Below the pieces are notes generated by a model. That model made no database searches. It was given only the letters and a program-made list of their open reading frames with translations, and was not told the DNA's origin. Positions 23,371-32,108 of a stretch of 42,219 nucleotides of DNA are shown in pieces. The DNA is taken from assembly GCA_964527565.1 (NCBI GenBank), contig CAZGOY010000029.1, positions 1 to 42,219 on the forward strand, written 5' to 3'. The DNA comes from JAGXQV01 sp964527565 (lineage in GTDB: Bacteria; Pseudomonadota; Gammaproteobacteria; Burkholderiales; Sulfuricellaceae). Position 1 is the first letter of the stretch, and every line of letters begins with the position of its first letter. A program made the position numbers and the translations under genes.

Positions 23371-24132
23371 TTAACCGAGATTTCTCCACTCACGCATCGC
23401 GGTGAAAACCGATACCTCATCCGTCAGGGTTTTTTCGGCCCAACGGCTGGCTGCTTCGATGACCTCCGCTTCGTTGCAGCGCAGGAAAGGGTTGGTGGCT
23501 TTTTCCAGAGCCAGACTGGCTGGCAGGGTCGGCAGGTCGCGGGCACGGATTTCCCGCTCACGAATTTCACGTTCGAGCAGAGCGGCGTTGTGCGGCTCGA
23601 CTTTTTTGGCAAAGCGGATGTTTTCCAGGGTGTATTCGTGTGCCGGATAGACCAGGGTCTCGGGCGGCAGCGCCGCAATGCTTTGCAGGGACGCATGGGC
23701 TTGCGGCGGCGTGCCCTCAAACAGTTTGCCGCAACCGCAGGTGAATAGGGCATCCCCACAAAACAGGCGATTTGCGCCATAATAAGCAAGATGGTCGGCG
23801 GTATGTCCCGGTACACCGAGCACTTCAAGGCTCAACGGGAGGGCGGGAAAATCAAGGGTCTCTCCAGCCGCAACCGGGTGATTGACCGTGGCGATGCGCC
23901 GGTCGCCGTAAATTGCCAGACCGGGAATCTGACGCAGCAACCCGGCGTTGCCGCCGGTATGATCGCCGTGGTGGTGAGTGTCGAGCACCCCGATGAGGCG
24001 CAGTTGGTGTGCGGCCAGATAATCCAGCAGAGGAGCGGCGTCCCCGGCGTCGACCGCGAGCGCGTCGTGCCCGTTGTGCAACAGCCAGATGTAATTATCC
24101 TCAAAAGCCGGAATGGGAATGACGGTAAGCAT
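23371..24132 (-). CDS. gloB: Hydroxyacylglutathione hydrolase (glyoxalase II)
   Basis: 253 residues from ATG 24132; a TTG at 24141 is rejected. This is a metallo-beta-lactamase fold protein with THHHGDHTGG (dinuclear metal site), PGHTADHLAYYG, LFCGDALFTCGCGKLFEGTP and YPAHEYTLENIRFA, all classic for glyoxalase II. It hydrolyses S-D-lactoylglutathione to D-lactate and glutathione in methylglyoxal detoxification. It is divergent from the methyltransferase gene with only 36 bases between the two starts, so their promoters must overlap. Confidence 0.96.
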   Translation of the reverse strand: MLTVIPIPAFEDNYIWLLHNGHDALAVDAGDAAPLLDYLAAHQLRLIGVLDTHHHGDHTGGNAGLLRQIPGLAIYGDRRIATVNHPVAAGETLDFPALPLSLEVLGVPGHTADHLAYYGANRLFCGDALFTCGCGKLFEGTPPQAHASLQSIAALPPETLVYPAHEYTLENIRFAKKVEPHNAALLEREIREREIRARDLPTLPASLALEKATNPFLRCNEAEVIEAASRWAEKTLTDEVSVFTAMREWRNLG

Positions 24133-24168
24133 GGGCGCCAATGTTTGAATTTATTGCGGAAAAAGTCA

Positions 24169-24894
24169 ATGCCTGATCTTGCTGAATGGCTTCCCACCCC
24201 CCTCGGGCGCTACCTGGTCGAGCGCGAGCAGGCCTATTACGACCGTGAGGTGGCGGATATTTTCGGCTACAACGCCCTGCAACTGGGGTTGCCGCAGCAG
24301 GATTTGCTACGCAACAACCGCATGCCGCTACATCTGCACGCAGGGCGCGAGGAAGGTCTCGGATTGCGCACCGACCCCGCTTTTCTCCCGCTCGGCGGAC
24401 AGAGCATCGATCTGGTGTTATTGCCGCATGTCCTCGAATTCAGCGATCAACCGCACCAGATATTGCGCGAGGTCGAGCGCGTACTGATTCCGGAAGGACA
24501 GCTCATCGTCAGCGGTTTCAATCCGTTCAGCCTGTGGGGTATGGCGCGACGCCTGCCGGGGCTGCGCGACGCGCTGCCGGGGCAACGCCGGTTTATCTCG
24601 TTGCCGCGCATCAAGGACTGGCTGGCGCTACTCGGTTTCGAGGTCACCGCAGGGCGCATGTGTTGTTACGCGCCGCCCATCCAGCGCGAAACATGGCTGC
24701 ATCGCTTCAGTTTCATGGAGTCCGCCGGTGACCGCTGGTGGGCACTGGGCGGTGGCATCTATTTCCTGCGCGCGCGCAAACGGGTGCAGGGCATGCGACT
24801 CATCATGCCGACCTGGCACGAGTTGCGCGCCGCAAAAAAGGCGCTCAAACCGGCCACGCAGAAACTTCTTAACCGCAACGATCCTCAAGCATGA
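24169..24894 (+). CDS. Class I SAM-dependent methyltransferase
   Basis: 241 residues from ATG 24169. The N-terminus (EWLPTPLGRYLVEREQAYYD, IFGYNALQLGLPQ) and the core SIDLVLLPHVLEFSDQPHQILREVERVLIPEGQLIVSGFNP match a proteobacterial methyltransferase group regularly placed beside gloB and rnhA. The glycine-rich SAM motif I is degenerate, which is usual in this group. The substrate is unknown. The C-terminus is basic (LRAAKKALKPATQKLLNRN). It is followed eight bases later by rnhA, then dnaQ, in one probable operon. Confidence 0.85.
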   Translation: MPDLAEWLPTPLGRYLVEREQAYYDREVADIFGYNALQLGLPQQDLLRNNRMPLHLHAGREEGLGLRTDPAFLPLGGQSIDLVLLPHVLEFSDQPHQILREVERVLIPEGQLIVSGFNPFSLWGMARRLPGLRDALPGQRRFISLPRIKDWLALLGFEVTAGRMCCYAPPIQRETWLHRFSFMESAGDRWWALGGGIYFLRARKRVQGMRLIMPTWHELRAAKKALKPATQKLLNRNDPQA

Positions 24895-24901
24895 CCTGCC
24901 A

Positions 24902-25345
24902 ATGAATCCTATCGTGGAAATTTTTACCGACGGCGCCTGCAAGGGCAACCCCGGCCCCGGCGGCTGGGGCGCGCTGCTGCGTTTTGGCAGCCATGAAAAG
25001 GAATTGTGCGGCGGCGAGCCGGGCACCACCAACAACCGCATGGAGCTGACCGCCGTCATTCGCGCTCTGGAAGCGCTGACGCGCAGTTGCCATGTGCGTC
25101 TGCATACCGACTCGCAGTATGTGCAAAAGGGCATCAGCGAGTGGATACATGGCTGGAAGAAGCGCGGTTGGCGCACCGCCGACAAGCAGCCGGTAAAAAA
25201 CGAGGATTTGTGGCGGCGCCTCGACGAAGTCGCTGCCGGGCATCACGTCGAATGGCTGTGGGTGAAGGGCCATGCCGGCCACGAGGGCAACGAGCGCGCC
25301 GATCAGTTGGCGAATCGCGGTATTGGGCAGATCACAAAAGGATAA
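24902..25345 (+). CDS. rnhA: Ribonuclease HI
   Basis: 147 residues, a normal RNase HI. All four catalytic acids are visible: FTDGACKGNPGPGGWG (Asp), NNRMELTAVIRAL (Glu), LHTDSQYVQKG (Asp) and WVKGHAGHEGNERADQLA (His and Asp). It cuts RNA in RNA-DNA hybrids, removing primers and R-loops. The handle region GWKKRGWRTADKQPVKN is intact. The gene lies just after the methyltransferase and four bases before dnaQ. Confidence 0.98.
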   Translation: MNPIVEIFTDGACKGNPGPGGWGALLRFGSHEKELCGGEPGTTNNRMELTAVIRALEALTRSCHVRLHTDSQYVQKGISEWIHGWKKRGWRTADKQPVKNEDLWRRLDEVAAGHHVEWLWVKGHAGHEGNERADQLANRGIGQITKG

Positions 25346-25348
25346 ACC

Positions 25349-26068
25349 GTGCGACAAATCATTCTGGATACCGAAACCACAGGTCTCGATCCCAAGTCCG
25401 GGCATCGCGTCATTGAAGTGGCCGGCGTGGAGATGGTCAACCGGCGGCTGACCGGCAACCATTTCCACCGCTATCTCAACCCGCAACGCGAAATTGACGC
25501 CGGCGCCCAGCAGGTACATGGCATCAGCCTCGAATTTCTGCAGGACAAGCCGCTGTTCGGAGATGTCGCCGAGGATTTCCTGGCATTCCTCGGCGAGGCC
25601 GAACTGATCATCCACAACGCCCCGTTCGATGTCGGCTTTCTCGACCATGAACTGCAACGGCTTGGCATGGCGGGCATCAAAACCCGTTGTACGGTAACCG
25701 ACACCCTGAAAATGGCCAAGGCGCTTCATCCCGGCCAGCGCAACAACCTTGACGCGCTGTGCAAGCGTTATCAGGTCGATAACGCCGGGCGCACCCTGCA
25801 CGGCGCCTTGCTCGATGCCGAATTGCTGGCCGAAGTTTATCTGGTCATGACGCGCGGGCAGGATAGCCTGATGATCGATCTGGAGGAGGTGTCCGCCACA
25901 CATGGCGTCCCGCTACAGGAGCGCTCCGTGCCACGCACGCTGTTTGTGCTTGCCGCGAGCGATGATGAACTGGCGGAACATTGCCGGCAGATCGAGGACA
26001 TCGACAAGGCCAGCAAGGGAAAATGCCTGTGGAAGTCGCTGGAGCAGCCGTCCTCCGCCGGCGCGTAG
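25349..26068 (+). CDS. dnaQ: DNA polymerase III epsilon subunit (3'-5' proofreading exonuclease)
   Basis: 239 residues from GTG 25349. Exonuclease motifs are intact: Exo I RQIILDTETTGLDP, Exo II LIIHNAPFDVGFLDHEL and Exo III-epsilon LHGALLDAELLAEVYL with the catalytic His and Asp. The C-terminal extension (about residues 180-239) should bind the polymerase alpha subunit, as in E. coli DnaQ. The gene overlaps no neighbour and ends 12 bases before the convergent APH/kinase gene. The pairing of rnhA and dnaQ is common in proteobacteria. Confidence 0.96.
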   Translation: MRQIILDTETTGLDPKSGHRVIEVAGVEMVNRRLTGNHFHRYLNPQREIDAGAQQVHGISLEFLQDKPLFGDVAEDFLAFLGEAELIIHNAPFDVGFLDHELQRLGMAGIKTRCTVTDTLKMAKALHPGQRNNLDALCKRYQVDNAGRTLHGALLDAELLAEVYLVMTRGQDSLMIDLEEVSATHGVPLQERSVPRTLFVLAASDDELAEHCRQIEDIDKASKGKCLWKSLEQPSSAGA

Positions 26069-26079
26069 CTTTCCCGACA

Positions 26080-27615
26080 TTATTTCTCGGCTATTCTGGA
26101 TTCCGCCAGACGAACTTTTCCGGCATCAATGCTGAGCGCCCACCTGCGTTCCTGTTCGTCCAGCGCCTCGTCGTAGAGCAACTGCCTTTCCAGCACCGCC
26201 AGCGTGGCTTCGGAGGCGTCGTTGCCGCGCTTTTCCCGCTGCGCTACCCGTTGCCGCAACACTTCAGGCGCCGTTTGCAGATCGAGAATGGCGTAATCGG
26301 CATCAAGGTCTTGCGCCAACAGGCGGAAGGCTTGGCGTTCCGCCCGCTGGAGAAAGGCGGCATCGACGATCACCGGCCAGCCCGCCTCGATGACGGTTTT
26401 GCACAGATCGGCCAGGCGCTGATAGGTCAGCCGGTGTCCTTGCGGGGAATACAGTCCGCCGTCCAGGGGCGAGCCGCTACGAGCCATGCCGTCCAGCCCG
26501 AAGAGGCGCTTGCGTTCGATGTCGGAACGGATGCGGATGGCGCCCAGAAGCGCGGCAAGCTGGCCGGAGAGGGTGGTCTTGCCGGAGCCGGATAGCCCGT
26601 GGGTGATGAGGAGGAATGGGGCGGCGGGACGGGTGAAGGATTCCGCCAGAGCCAGATATTCCCGGCAACGGGCAAGGGCGGCCCCGGCCAAGACCGGCTG
26701 GGTGCCGCCGAGGGCTGCGACTTTGGCGCGCACCAGTGCCCGATATACCAGGTAATAGCGCAGTACGCTCAGCCCGGCGTAATCCCCGCTGTCTTCCAGG
26801 TAGCGATTGAGCGTTCGCCAGGCCAGCTCCGGCCGGCCGTGATCGTGCAAGTCCATCACCAGAAAGGCCACTTCACTGATGACATCGACCCAACGCAGGT
26901 TTTCGTTGAATTCGAGACTGTCGAAGGGTATCGCCTCGCCTTCGAACCAGGCCAGGTTGCCCAGATGCATGTCGCCGTGGCATTCGCGGATATGCCCTTC
27001 ATGCTTGCGTTGCGCGAAGCGGGCGCTGAGACGCTGAAACGCCTGTTCACTCCAGGCGCGCAGGTTTTCCAATCGCACCAGATCGTCCGGGTTATCGAGA
27101 CTCCGGCGAATTTGTGTGAAGTTTTGCTGCGCCGGCTGACGAACCGCATCGGGCGTGCCGAATGGGCTGTCCGGGGCGGCAATTTCCGCTTGCCGATGAA
27201 AGGCCGCCATTTTTTGTGCCACGGCATCAAGGTGCGCTGCTTTCAGGTCGCCCCGTGCCAGCATGTCGTCGAATTGCGCCGTGGCGGGAAAGCGGCGCAT
27301 TTTGACCGCATATTCGATGGCCTCGCCATCGCCGCCCAGGATAGGGGCGATAGGCGTGCCCGTGATGGAAACCACTTCAAGATACAGGGAAGGTGCCAGA
27401 CGGCGGTTGAGGCGCAATTCTTCCTCGCAGAAGAAGCGGCGCCGTTCCAGGGTGCTGAAGTCAAGAAAACCGAAATCGACCGCCTTTTTGATCTTCCAGG
27501 CGAAATCACCGCTCAGCAGTACCCAGGATATATGGGTTTCCACCATCTCTACGGGCGCCGACAGCGTGGTGAGCATGGCGGCCACCAGGGTTGGGAGGGT
27601 ATTAGTGTCTTCCAT
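26080..27615 (-). CDS. APH-like/P-loop kinase fusion protein
   Basis: 511 residues from ATG 27615. The N-terminal half resembles aminoglycoside phosphotransferase-type kinases: WVLLSGDFAWKIKKAVDFGFLDF, ECHGDMHLGNLAWFEGEAIPFDSLEFN (catalytic HGDxxxxN) and a following helical region. The C-terminal half is a P-loop kinase: HGLSGSGKTTLSGQLAALL, IRSDIERKRLFGL and VIVDAAFLQRAERQAFR. Bifunctional proteins of this type are widespread in proteobacteria; the substrate is not established, and antibiotic phosphorylation should not be assumed from the name. It is downstream of the Pat-type gene on the same strand, separated by 158 bases with a possible intron relic. Confidence 0.88.
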   Translation of the reverse strand: MEDTNTLPTLVAAMLTTLSAPVEMVETHISWVLLSGDFAWKIKKAVDFGFLDFSTLERRRFFCEEELRLNRRLAPSLYLEVVSITGTPIAPILGGDGEAIEYAVKMRRFPATAQFDDMLARGDLKAAHLDAVAQKMAAFHRQAEIAAPDSPFGTPDAVRQPAQQNFTQIRRSLDNPDDLVRLENLRAWSEQAFQRLSARFAQRKHEGHIRECHGDMHLGNLAWFEGEAIPFDSLEFNENLRWVDVISEVAFLVMDLHDHGRPELAWRTLNRYLEDSGDYAGLSVLRYYLVYRALVRAKVAALGGTQPVLAGAALARCREYLALAESFTRPAAPFLLITHGLSGSGKTTLSGQLAALLGAIRIRSDIERKRLFGLDGMARSGSPLDGGLYSPQGHRLTYQRLADLCKTVIEAGWPVIVDAAFLQRAERQAFRLLAQDLDADYAILDLQTAPEVLRQRVAQREKRGNDASEATLAVLERQLLYDEALDEQERRWALSIDAGKVRLAESRIAEK

Positions 27616-27639
27616 GCCGGGGCATCTTATCAGAAAGGG

Positions 27640-27700
27640 GGATGACCCACCGCCGCGCAACCGGACGTGCGGCGAAGGCTTATGCCATTGGGGCTTCCCG
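27640..27700 (-). mobile_element. Possible relic of a group II intron 3' region
   Basis: On the minus strand this spacer reads CGCACGTCCGGTTGCGCGG followed by CGGTGGGTCATCCCCC. The first part resembles the 3' strand of a group II intron domain V, and a frame across it gives SPHVRLRGGGSSP, which is typical of translated intron ends. The matching 5' strand of domain V is missing, so at most a truncated relic is present. This is weak evidence. Confidence 0.25.
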
Positions 27701-27773
27701 TCGCGCAAAGCCGGGCAGAGCTTCTACAACACCTCCCCGCTGGACATGAAAAAGCTGATGGGCGACCTGCGCA

Positions 27774-30452
27774 TTACAACACTTTCACCACCCGTTTTAC
27801 GCCGCTGTCTTCCTTGCTGGTGGTGGCGCCAAAGCCCAGGCGCGCGGCTAGGCTCAACATGTTGCTGTTGCTGGCGAGCACCTCGCCCTCCATGACTTTC
27901 AGCCCCTTGTTGCGCGCCGCTTCCATCAGCGCAGCCATGAGTTTGTGTCCGATACCCTTGTGATTCCAGCCGTCGCCCACCACCACTGCGAATTCGCAGG
28001 AGTCGCCGTCCGGGTTGGTGGCGTAGCGTGAAACGCCGACCTGCATTTCCTTGCCGTCCTGTTCGATGACGGCAATCAGCGCCATTTCGCGGTCGTAGTC
28101 GATCTGGGTGAAGCGCACCAATTGCACCTGCGAAAGCTCGTGGATAGTGTCCATGAAACGGAAATACTTGGCTTCGTCGGACAGGCTGCGCACGAATTCC
28201 TGCTCGATATCCGCGTCTTCCGGGCGGATCGGGCGCACGGTGATGTCGGTGCCGTCCGGCAACTGCCATTGCTGCACCAGATAGGCAGGGTAAGGATAGA
28301 TCGCCATGTGCGTGTAGCGGTCGGTGGTGAGCGGACGGAAATCGACAATCACGCGGGCATCCGCCGCCAGCACGCCGCTTTCATCGACGATCAGCGGGTT
28401 GATGTCCATTTCGCGCAGCCAGGGTAGTTCGCAGACCATTTCCGAAACACGCAGCAGCACGCTTTCCAGCGCCTCCATGTGGGCGGGCGGCATATGGCGG
28501 AAGGCGCCGAGCAGCTTGGAAATCTTGGTGCCGCCAATCAGATCCTTGACTAGGTAGCGGTTTAGCGGCGGTAGCGAGACGGCGCTGTCGCCCAGCACTT
28601 CCACGCTGGTGCCACCCGCGCCGAAGCTGATCACCGGGCCGAACACCGGGTCGGTGGTAACGCCCACCAGCAATTCGCGGCCATTCGGCTTGACCACCAT
28701 GGGCTGGATGGAGATGCCGTCAATACGTGCGCCAGGGCGGTTTTTCTTCACATCGCTGATGATGTCGTTGTAGGCCGCGCGCACTGCCTGGGCATTCACT
28801 AGGTTAAGACGCACGCCGCCGGCGTCGGTCTTGTGGGTGATGTCCGGCGAATTGATTTTCATGGCAATGGGAAATCCCAGTTGCTGGGCGAGCAGCAGCG
28901 CCTCGGCGGGCGAGCGTGCCACCACGGTATTGGCCACCGGAATGCGGAAGGCCGCCAGCAGGGATTTCGATTCCATTTCCGAGAGCACCTTGCGGCGTTC
29001 CGCCAGCACGGTCTCGATCAGCATGCGCGCGCCTTCCGCATCCGGTTCGTCGTAATGCGACAGCGGCCCCGGCGTTTGCATCAGCAGGCGCTGGTTCTGC
29101 GAGTAGTTGGAAATGTAGTAGAACGATTCCACTGCCGATTCCGGTGTGCGGAAGGTCGGAATTTTTGCCTGGGAAAACAGGGTGCGGCTGCTGCTGATCT
29201 GTATGTCACCCATCCAGCAGGTCAGGAGCGGCTTGCTGAAACGGTCGGCGATGTCGATCATCGCCTGCGCGACTTCCAGCGGGCGCGTCATGGCCTGCGG
29301 AGTAAGGATCACCACCACGCCGTCGACGTTGGGGTCGGCCAGGCAGGCGTTCACCGCATCGCGATAGCGTTCGGCGCTGGCGTCGCCGATAATGTCTACC
29401 GGGTTGCCGTGCGACCAGGTCGGCGGCATGGTCTGGTTGAGCGTATCGATAGTTTCCGGTGACAGCCTGGCGAGAGGGATGCCCAGGTCAACGGCGTGGT
29501 CGGTGGCCATCACGCCCGGCCCGCCACCGTTGGTGATGATGGCCAGGCGGTTGCCGCTGGCGCGGTAGCGCGAGGTGAGTGCCTTGGCTGCGGAAAAAAG
29601 CTGGCCGATGCTCATCACGCGCACGACGCCCGCGCGGCGCAGGGCGGCATCGAAGACGTTGTCTTGTCCGACCAGGGCGCCGGTGTGCGACATCACCGCT
29701 TTCGATCCGGCTGCGTGGCGCCCCACCTTGATGACGAACACCGGCTTCACTCGCGCTGCCGCACGCAGGGCGCTCAAAAAACCGCGCGCTTTGTGGATGC
29801 CCTCGACGTAAAGCAGGATGCTTTGTGTGTGGATGTCGGACGTCAGATAGTCGAGGATCTCACCGAAGTCCACGTCCGCCGAGGTGCCCATGGAAACCAC
29901 GCTGGAAAAGCCCACGTCGTTGGCCGGTGCCCAGTCGAGAATGGCGGTGCACAGGGCGCCGGATTGCGAGACCAGGGCGAGATTGCCGGGCTTGGCGCTA
30001 CCCTTGTTGAAGGTGGCGTTGAGACCGATGGCCGGACGCATGATGCCCAGGCAGTTGGGGCCGATGATGCGCAGATTGTAGCGTTTGGCGTTGGCCAGCG
30101 CTGCCTGCTCCAGTGCCGCGCCGTGGGCGCCGGTTTCGCTGAACCCGGCGGAAAGCACGATGACGGCTTTGACGCCATGCTTGCCGCAGGCCTCGATAAT
30201 CTCGGGCACGGCTTCCGCTTTGGTGGCGACCACCGCCAGTTCCACAGGCTTGCCGATTTCCTCGATTGTGCCATAGGCGGGCTGGCCGAGAATTTCGCCG
30301 TGCTTTGGGTTGACGGCGTAGAGTTCGCCCTGATAGCCGCCTTCCAGCATATTGCGGAAAACAATGTTGCCGACCGAGTCGGGACGCTCCGAAGCACCGA
30401 TGACGGCAACCGACTTGGGAGAAAAGAGTGTGCTGAGGTAGTGTTGTCCCAT
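27774..30452 (-). CDS. Pat/YfiQ-type bifunctional acyl-CoA synthetase-like and GNAT acetyltransferase
   Basis: 892 residues. The N-terminal part is an NDP-forming acyl-CoA synthetase: CoA-binding domain (KSVAVIGASERPDSVGN), ligase region with MSHTGALVGQDNVFDAALRR, then an ATP-grasp region (about residues 480-700, SPDITHKTDAGGVRLNL, SFGAGGTSVEVLGDSAVSLPP). The C-terminal about 150 residues form a GNAT domain (FAVVVGDGWNHKGIGHKLMAALME). Related Pat enzymes acetylate lysines of acetyl-CoA synthetase and other proteins. The gene is divergent from hfq with a 257-base spacer. Whether the synthetase half is active cannot be told here. Confidence 0.93.
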   Translation of the reverse strand: MGQHYLSTLFSPKSVAVIGASERPDSVGNIVFRNMLEGGYQGELYAVNPKHGEILGQPAYGTIEEIGKPVELAVVATKAEAVPEIIEACGKHGVKAVIVLSAGFSETGAHGAALEQAALANAKRYNLRIIGPNCLGIMRPAIGLNATFNKGSAKPGNLALVSQSGALCTAILDWAPANDVGFSSVVSMGTSADVDFGEILDYLTSDIHTQSILLYVEGIHKARGFLSALRAAARVKPVFVIKVGRHAAGSKAVMSHTGALVGQDNVFDAALRRAGVVRVMSIGQLFSAAKALTSRYRASGNRLAIITNGGGPGVMATDHAVDLGIPLARLSPETIDTLNQTMPPTWSHGNPVDIIGDASAERYRDAVNACLADPNVDGVVVILTPQAMTRPLEVAQAMIDIADRFSKPLLTCWMGDIQISSSRTLFSQAKIPTFRTPESAVESFYYISNYSQNQRLLMQTPGPLSHYDEPDAEGARMLIETVLAERRKVLSEMESKSLLAAFRIPVANTVVARSPAEALLLAQQLGFPIAMKINSPDITHKTDAGGVRLNLVNAQAVRAAYNDIISDVKKNRPGARIDGISIQPMVVKPNGRELLVGVTTDPVFGPVISFGAGGTSVEVLGDSAVSLPPLNRYLVKDLIGGTKISKLLGAFRHMPPAHMEALESVLLRVSEMVCELPWLREMDINPLIVDESGVLAADARVIVDFRPLTTDRYTHMAIYPYPAYLVQQWQLPDGTDITVRPIRPEDADIEQEFVRSLSDEAKYFRFMDTIHELSQVQLVRFTQIDYDREMALIAVIEQDGKEMQVGVSRYATNPDGDSCEFAVVVGDGWNHKGIGHKLMAALMEAARNKGLKVMEGEVLASNSNMLSLAARLGFGATTSKEDSGVKRVVKVL

Positions 30453-30709
30453 GGTCTTTTCCTTGCTGAATTGGGGGGCAGTGGGTAATTATGGTGCCGC
30501 AGTGTGACAGGGTGATAACGGCATCCTGCTGCGGCGGGATGCTGCGTTCAGTCTTGTGCATGATACATGACTGGCGGTGAGCGGGGCGCAAACACTCAGC
30601 CGTCAATGATGCGTCCCCCTGAATTTGGATATGTTATTGTTGGCAATAATCCGGCAAATAAAGTAAAGTTATACTTCCCTGATTTTTATAACAACATTGG
30701 AGAAATACC

Positions 30710-30952
30710 ATGAGCGCCAAAGGGCAATTGTTACAAGACCCGTTTCTGAATATCTTGCGCAAAGAGCACGTGCCGGTTTCCATTTATCTGGTAAATGGTA
30801 TCAAGCTTCAGGGGCAGATCGATTCTTTCGACCAGTACGTGGTATTGCTGAAGAATACCGTTACCCAGATGGTGTACAAGCACGCCATTTCCACCGTTGT
30901 GCCGGTGCGCCCGGTTAGCGTTCCTTACGATGCCCCCGAAGCCGACGCCTGA
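30710..30952 (+). CDS. hfq: RNA chaperone Hfq
   Basis: 80 residues with both Sm motifs: Sm1 KGQLLQDPFLNILRKEHVPV through IYLVNGIKLQGQIDSFDQYVV, and Sm2 NTVTQMVYKHAISTVVP. The YKHA motif binds uridine-rich RNA ends, and Gln8 is present. The hexamer pairs small RNAs with mRNAs. A leader with TATACT about 35 bases upstream and GGAGAAATACC before the ATG drive expression. Its TGA overlaps the hflX ATG by one base, the usual hfq-hflX arrangement. Confidence 0.98.
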   Translation: MSAKGQLLQDPFLNILRKEHVPVSIYLVNGIKLQGQIDSFDQYVVLLKNTVTQMVYKHAISTVVPVRPVSVPYDAPEADA

Positions 30953-32106
30953 TGTTTGATCGCCCCGAGGGCGGCGGCAAGGCGGTTCTCGTCGGTCTGG
31001 ACCTGAATGACCCGGATTACGAAGAGAGTCTGGAAGAACTCAAACTGCTCGCCGAAAGCGCGCGCATACAGGTGCAGGCAGTCATTCGCGGTCGGCGCGC
31101 CAGACCGGATGCCGGCACCTTCGCAGGTTCGGGAAAGGTGGAGGAAATTGCCGCCGCCTGCCGGGATGGCGAAATCCCGCTGGTCATTTTCAATCATGAA
31201 TTGAGCGCTGCTCAACAGCGCAATCTGGAGCGGCGGCTCAATTGCCGCGTGCTTGACCGCACCAACCTGATACTGGATATTTTCTCCCAGCGCGCACGCA
31301 GTCATGAGGGCAAGTTGCAAGTCGAACTGGCGCAACTGGAGTACCTCTCCACGCGTCTGATTCGCGGCTGGACCCATCTGGAGCGGCAAAAGGGCGGTAT
31401 CGGCGTGCGCGGCGGCCCCGGCGAAACGCAATTGGAAATGGATCGGCGCATGCTGCGCAGCCGCGTCAAGCTGCTTAAGGAAAAGCTCGCCAAGTTTCGC
31501 CAGCAGCGCGATATTCAGCGCCGGGCGCGACAACGCGCCAATGTTTTTTCAGTGTCGCTGGTGGGCTATACCAATGCCGGAAAGTCGACGCTGTTCAATC
31601 GTCTGACCCATGCGCAGGCCTATGCCGCAGACCAGTTGTTCGCCACGCTGGATACCACCACGCGCAAGATTTTCCTGCCGGAATGCGGTGAAGTGGTGCT
31701 GTCGGACACGGTGGGCTTCATCAAGCAACTGCCGCATACGCTGGTGGCGGCGTTCCGGGCGACGCTGGAGGAGGCGATACAGGCCGATTTGCTGCTGCAC
31801 GTGGTGGACGGCGCGAGCGCCAGCCGCGACCTCCAGATCGCCGAGGTCAACAAGGTGTTGGCCGAGATCGGCGCGGACGAGATCCCGCAAATTGAGGTTT
31901 TCAACAAGATTGACCTGAGTGGCGCCGATGCGGGAGTGGAACGCGACGAATATGGTAGAATCTGTCGTGTTCGGGTTAGCGCGCTGACCGGGACTGGCAT
32001 GGATTTCATCCGCCAGGCACTGGCGGAGCACGATGCGAGACGCAATCAGGACGCCCGAGACGCCGGTGCGGAGCATGAAGCGCAACTTCTCAATACGGAA
32101 TATTAA
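30952..32106 (+). CDS. hflX: HflX-family GTPase, paralogue 2 (classical hfq locus copy)
   Basis: 384 residues. The N-terminal domain (AVLVGLDLNDPDYEESLEELKLL, GGIGVRGGPGETQLEMDRRML) is followed by a G domain with VGYTNAGKSTLFNRL, LFATLDTTTRK, SDTVGFIKQLPHTLV and FNKIDLSG. It binds and dissociates ribosomes. Its place directly after hfq and before hflKC is the ancestral one in proteobacteria. It is shorter than the first HflX in this window and clearly different in sequence, so the two are not a recent tandem copy. Confidence 0.96.
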   Translation: MFDRPEGGGKAVLVGLDLNDPDYEESLEELKLLAESARIQVQAVIRGRRARPDAGTFAGSGKVEEIAAACRDGEIPLVIFNHELSAAQQRNLERRLNCRVLDRTNLILDIFSQRARSHEGKLQVELAQLEYLSTRLIRGWTHLERQKGGIGVRGGPGETQLEMDRRMLRSRVKLLKEKLAKFRQQRDIQRRARQRANVFSVSLVGYTNAGKSTLFNRLTHAQAYAADQLFATLDTTTRKIFLPECGEVVLSDTVGFIKQLPHTLVAAFRATLEEAIQADLLLHVVDGASASRDLQIAEVNKVLAEIGADEIPQIEVFNKIDLSGADAGVERDEYGRICRVRVSALTGTGMDFIRQALAEHDARRNQDARDAGAEHEAQLLNTEY

Positions 32107-32108
32107 AT

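Noticed and set aside
26080..27615. Aminoglycoside resistance gene
   Set aside because: The N-terminal half has an APH-type fold, but the fusion to a P-loop kinase is a common housekeeping-type protein; no resistance should be claimed.
30641..30656. Sigma54-like TGGCA-N9-GCA upstream of hfq
   Set aside because: GG and GC spacing fits, but the TTGC half is poor and no activator site was seen; not strong enough to list.
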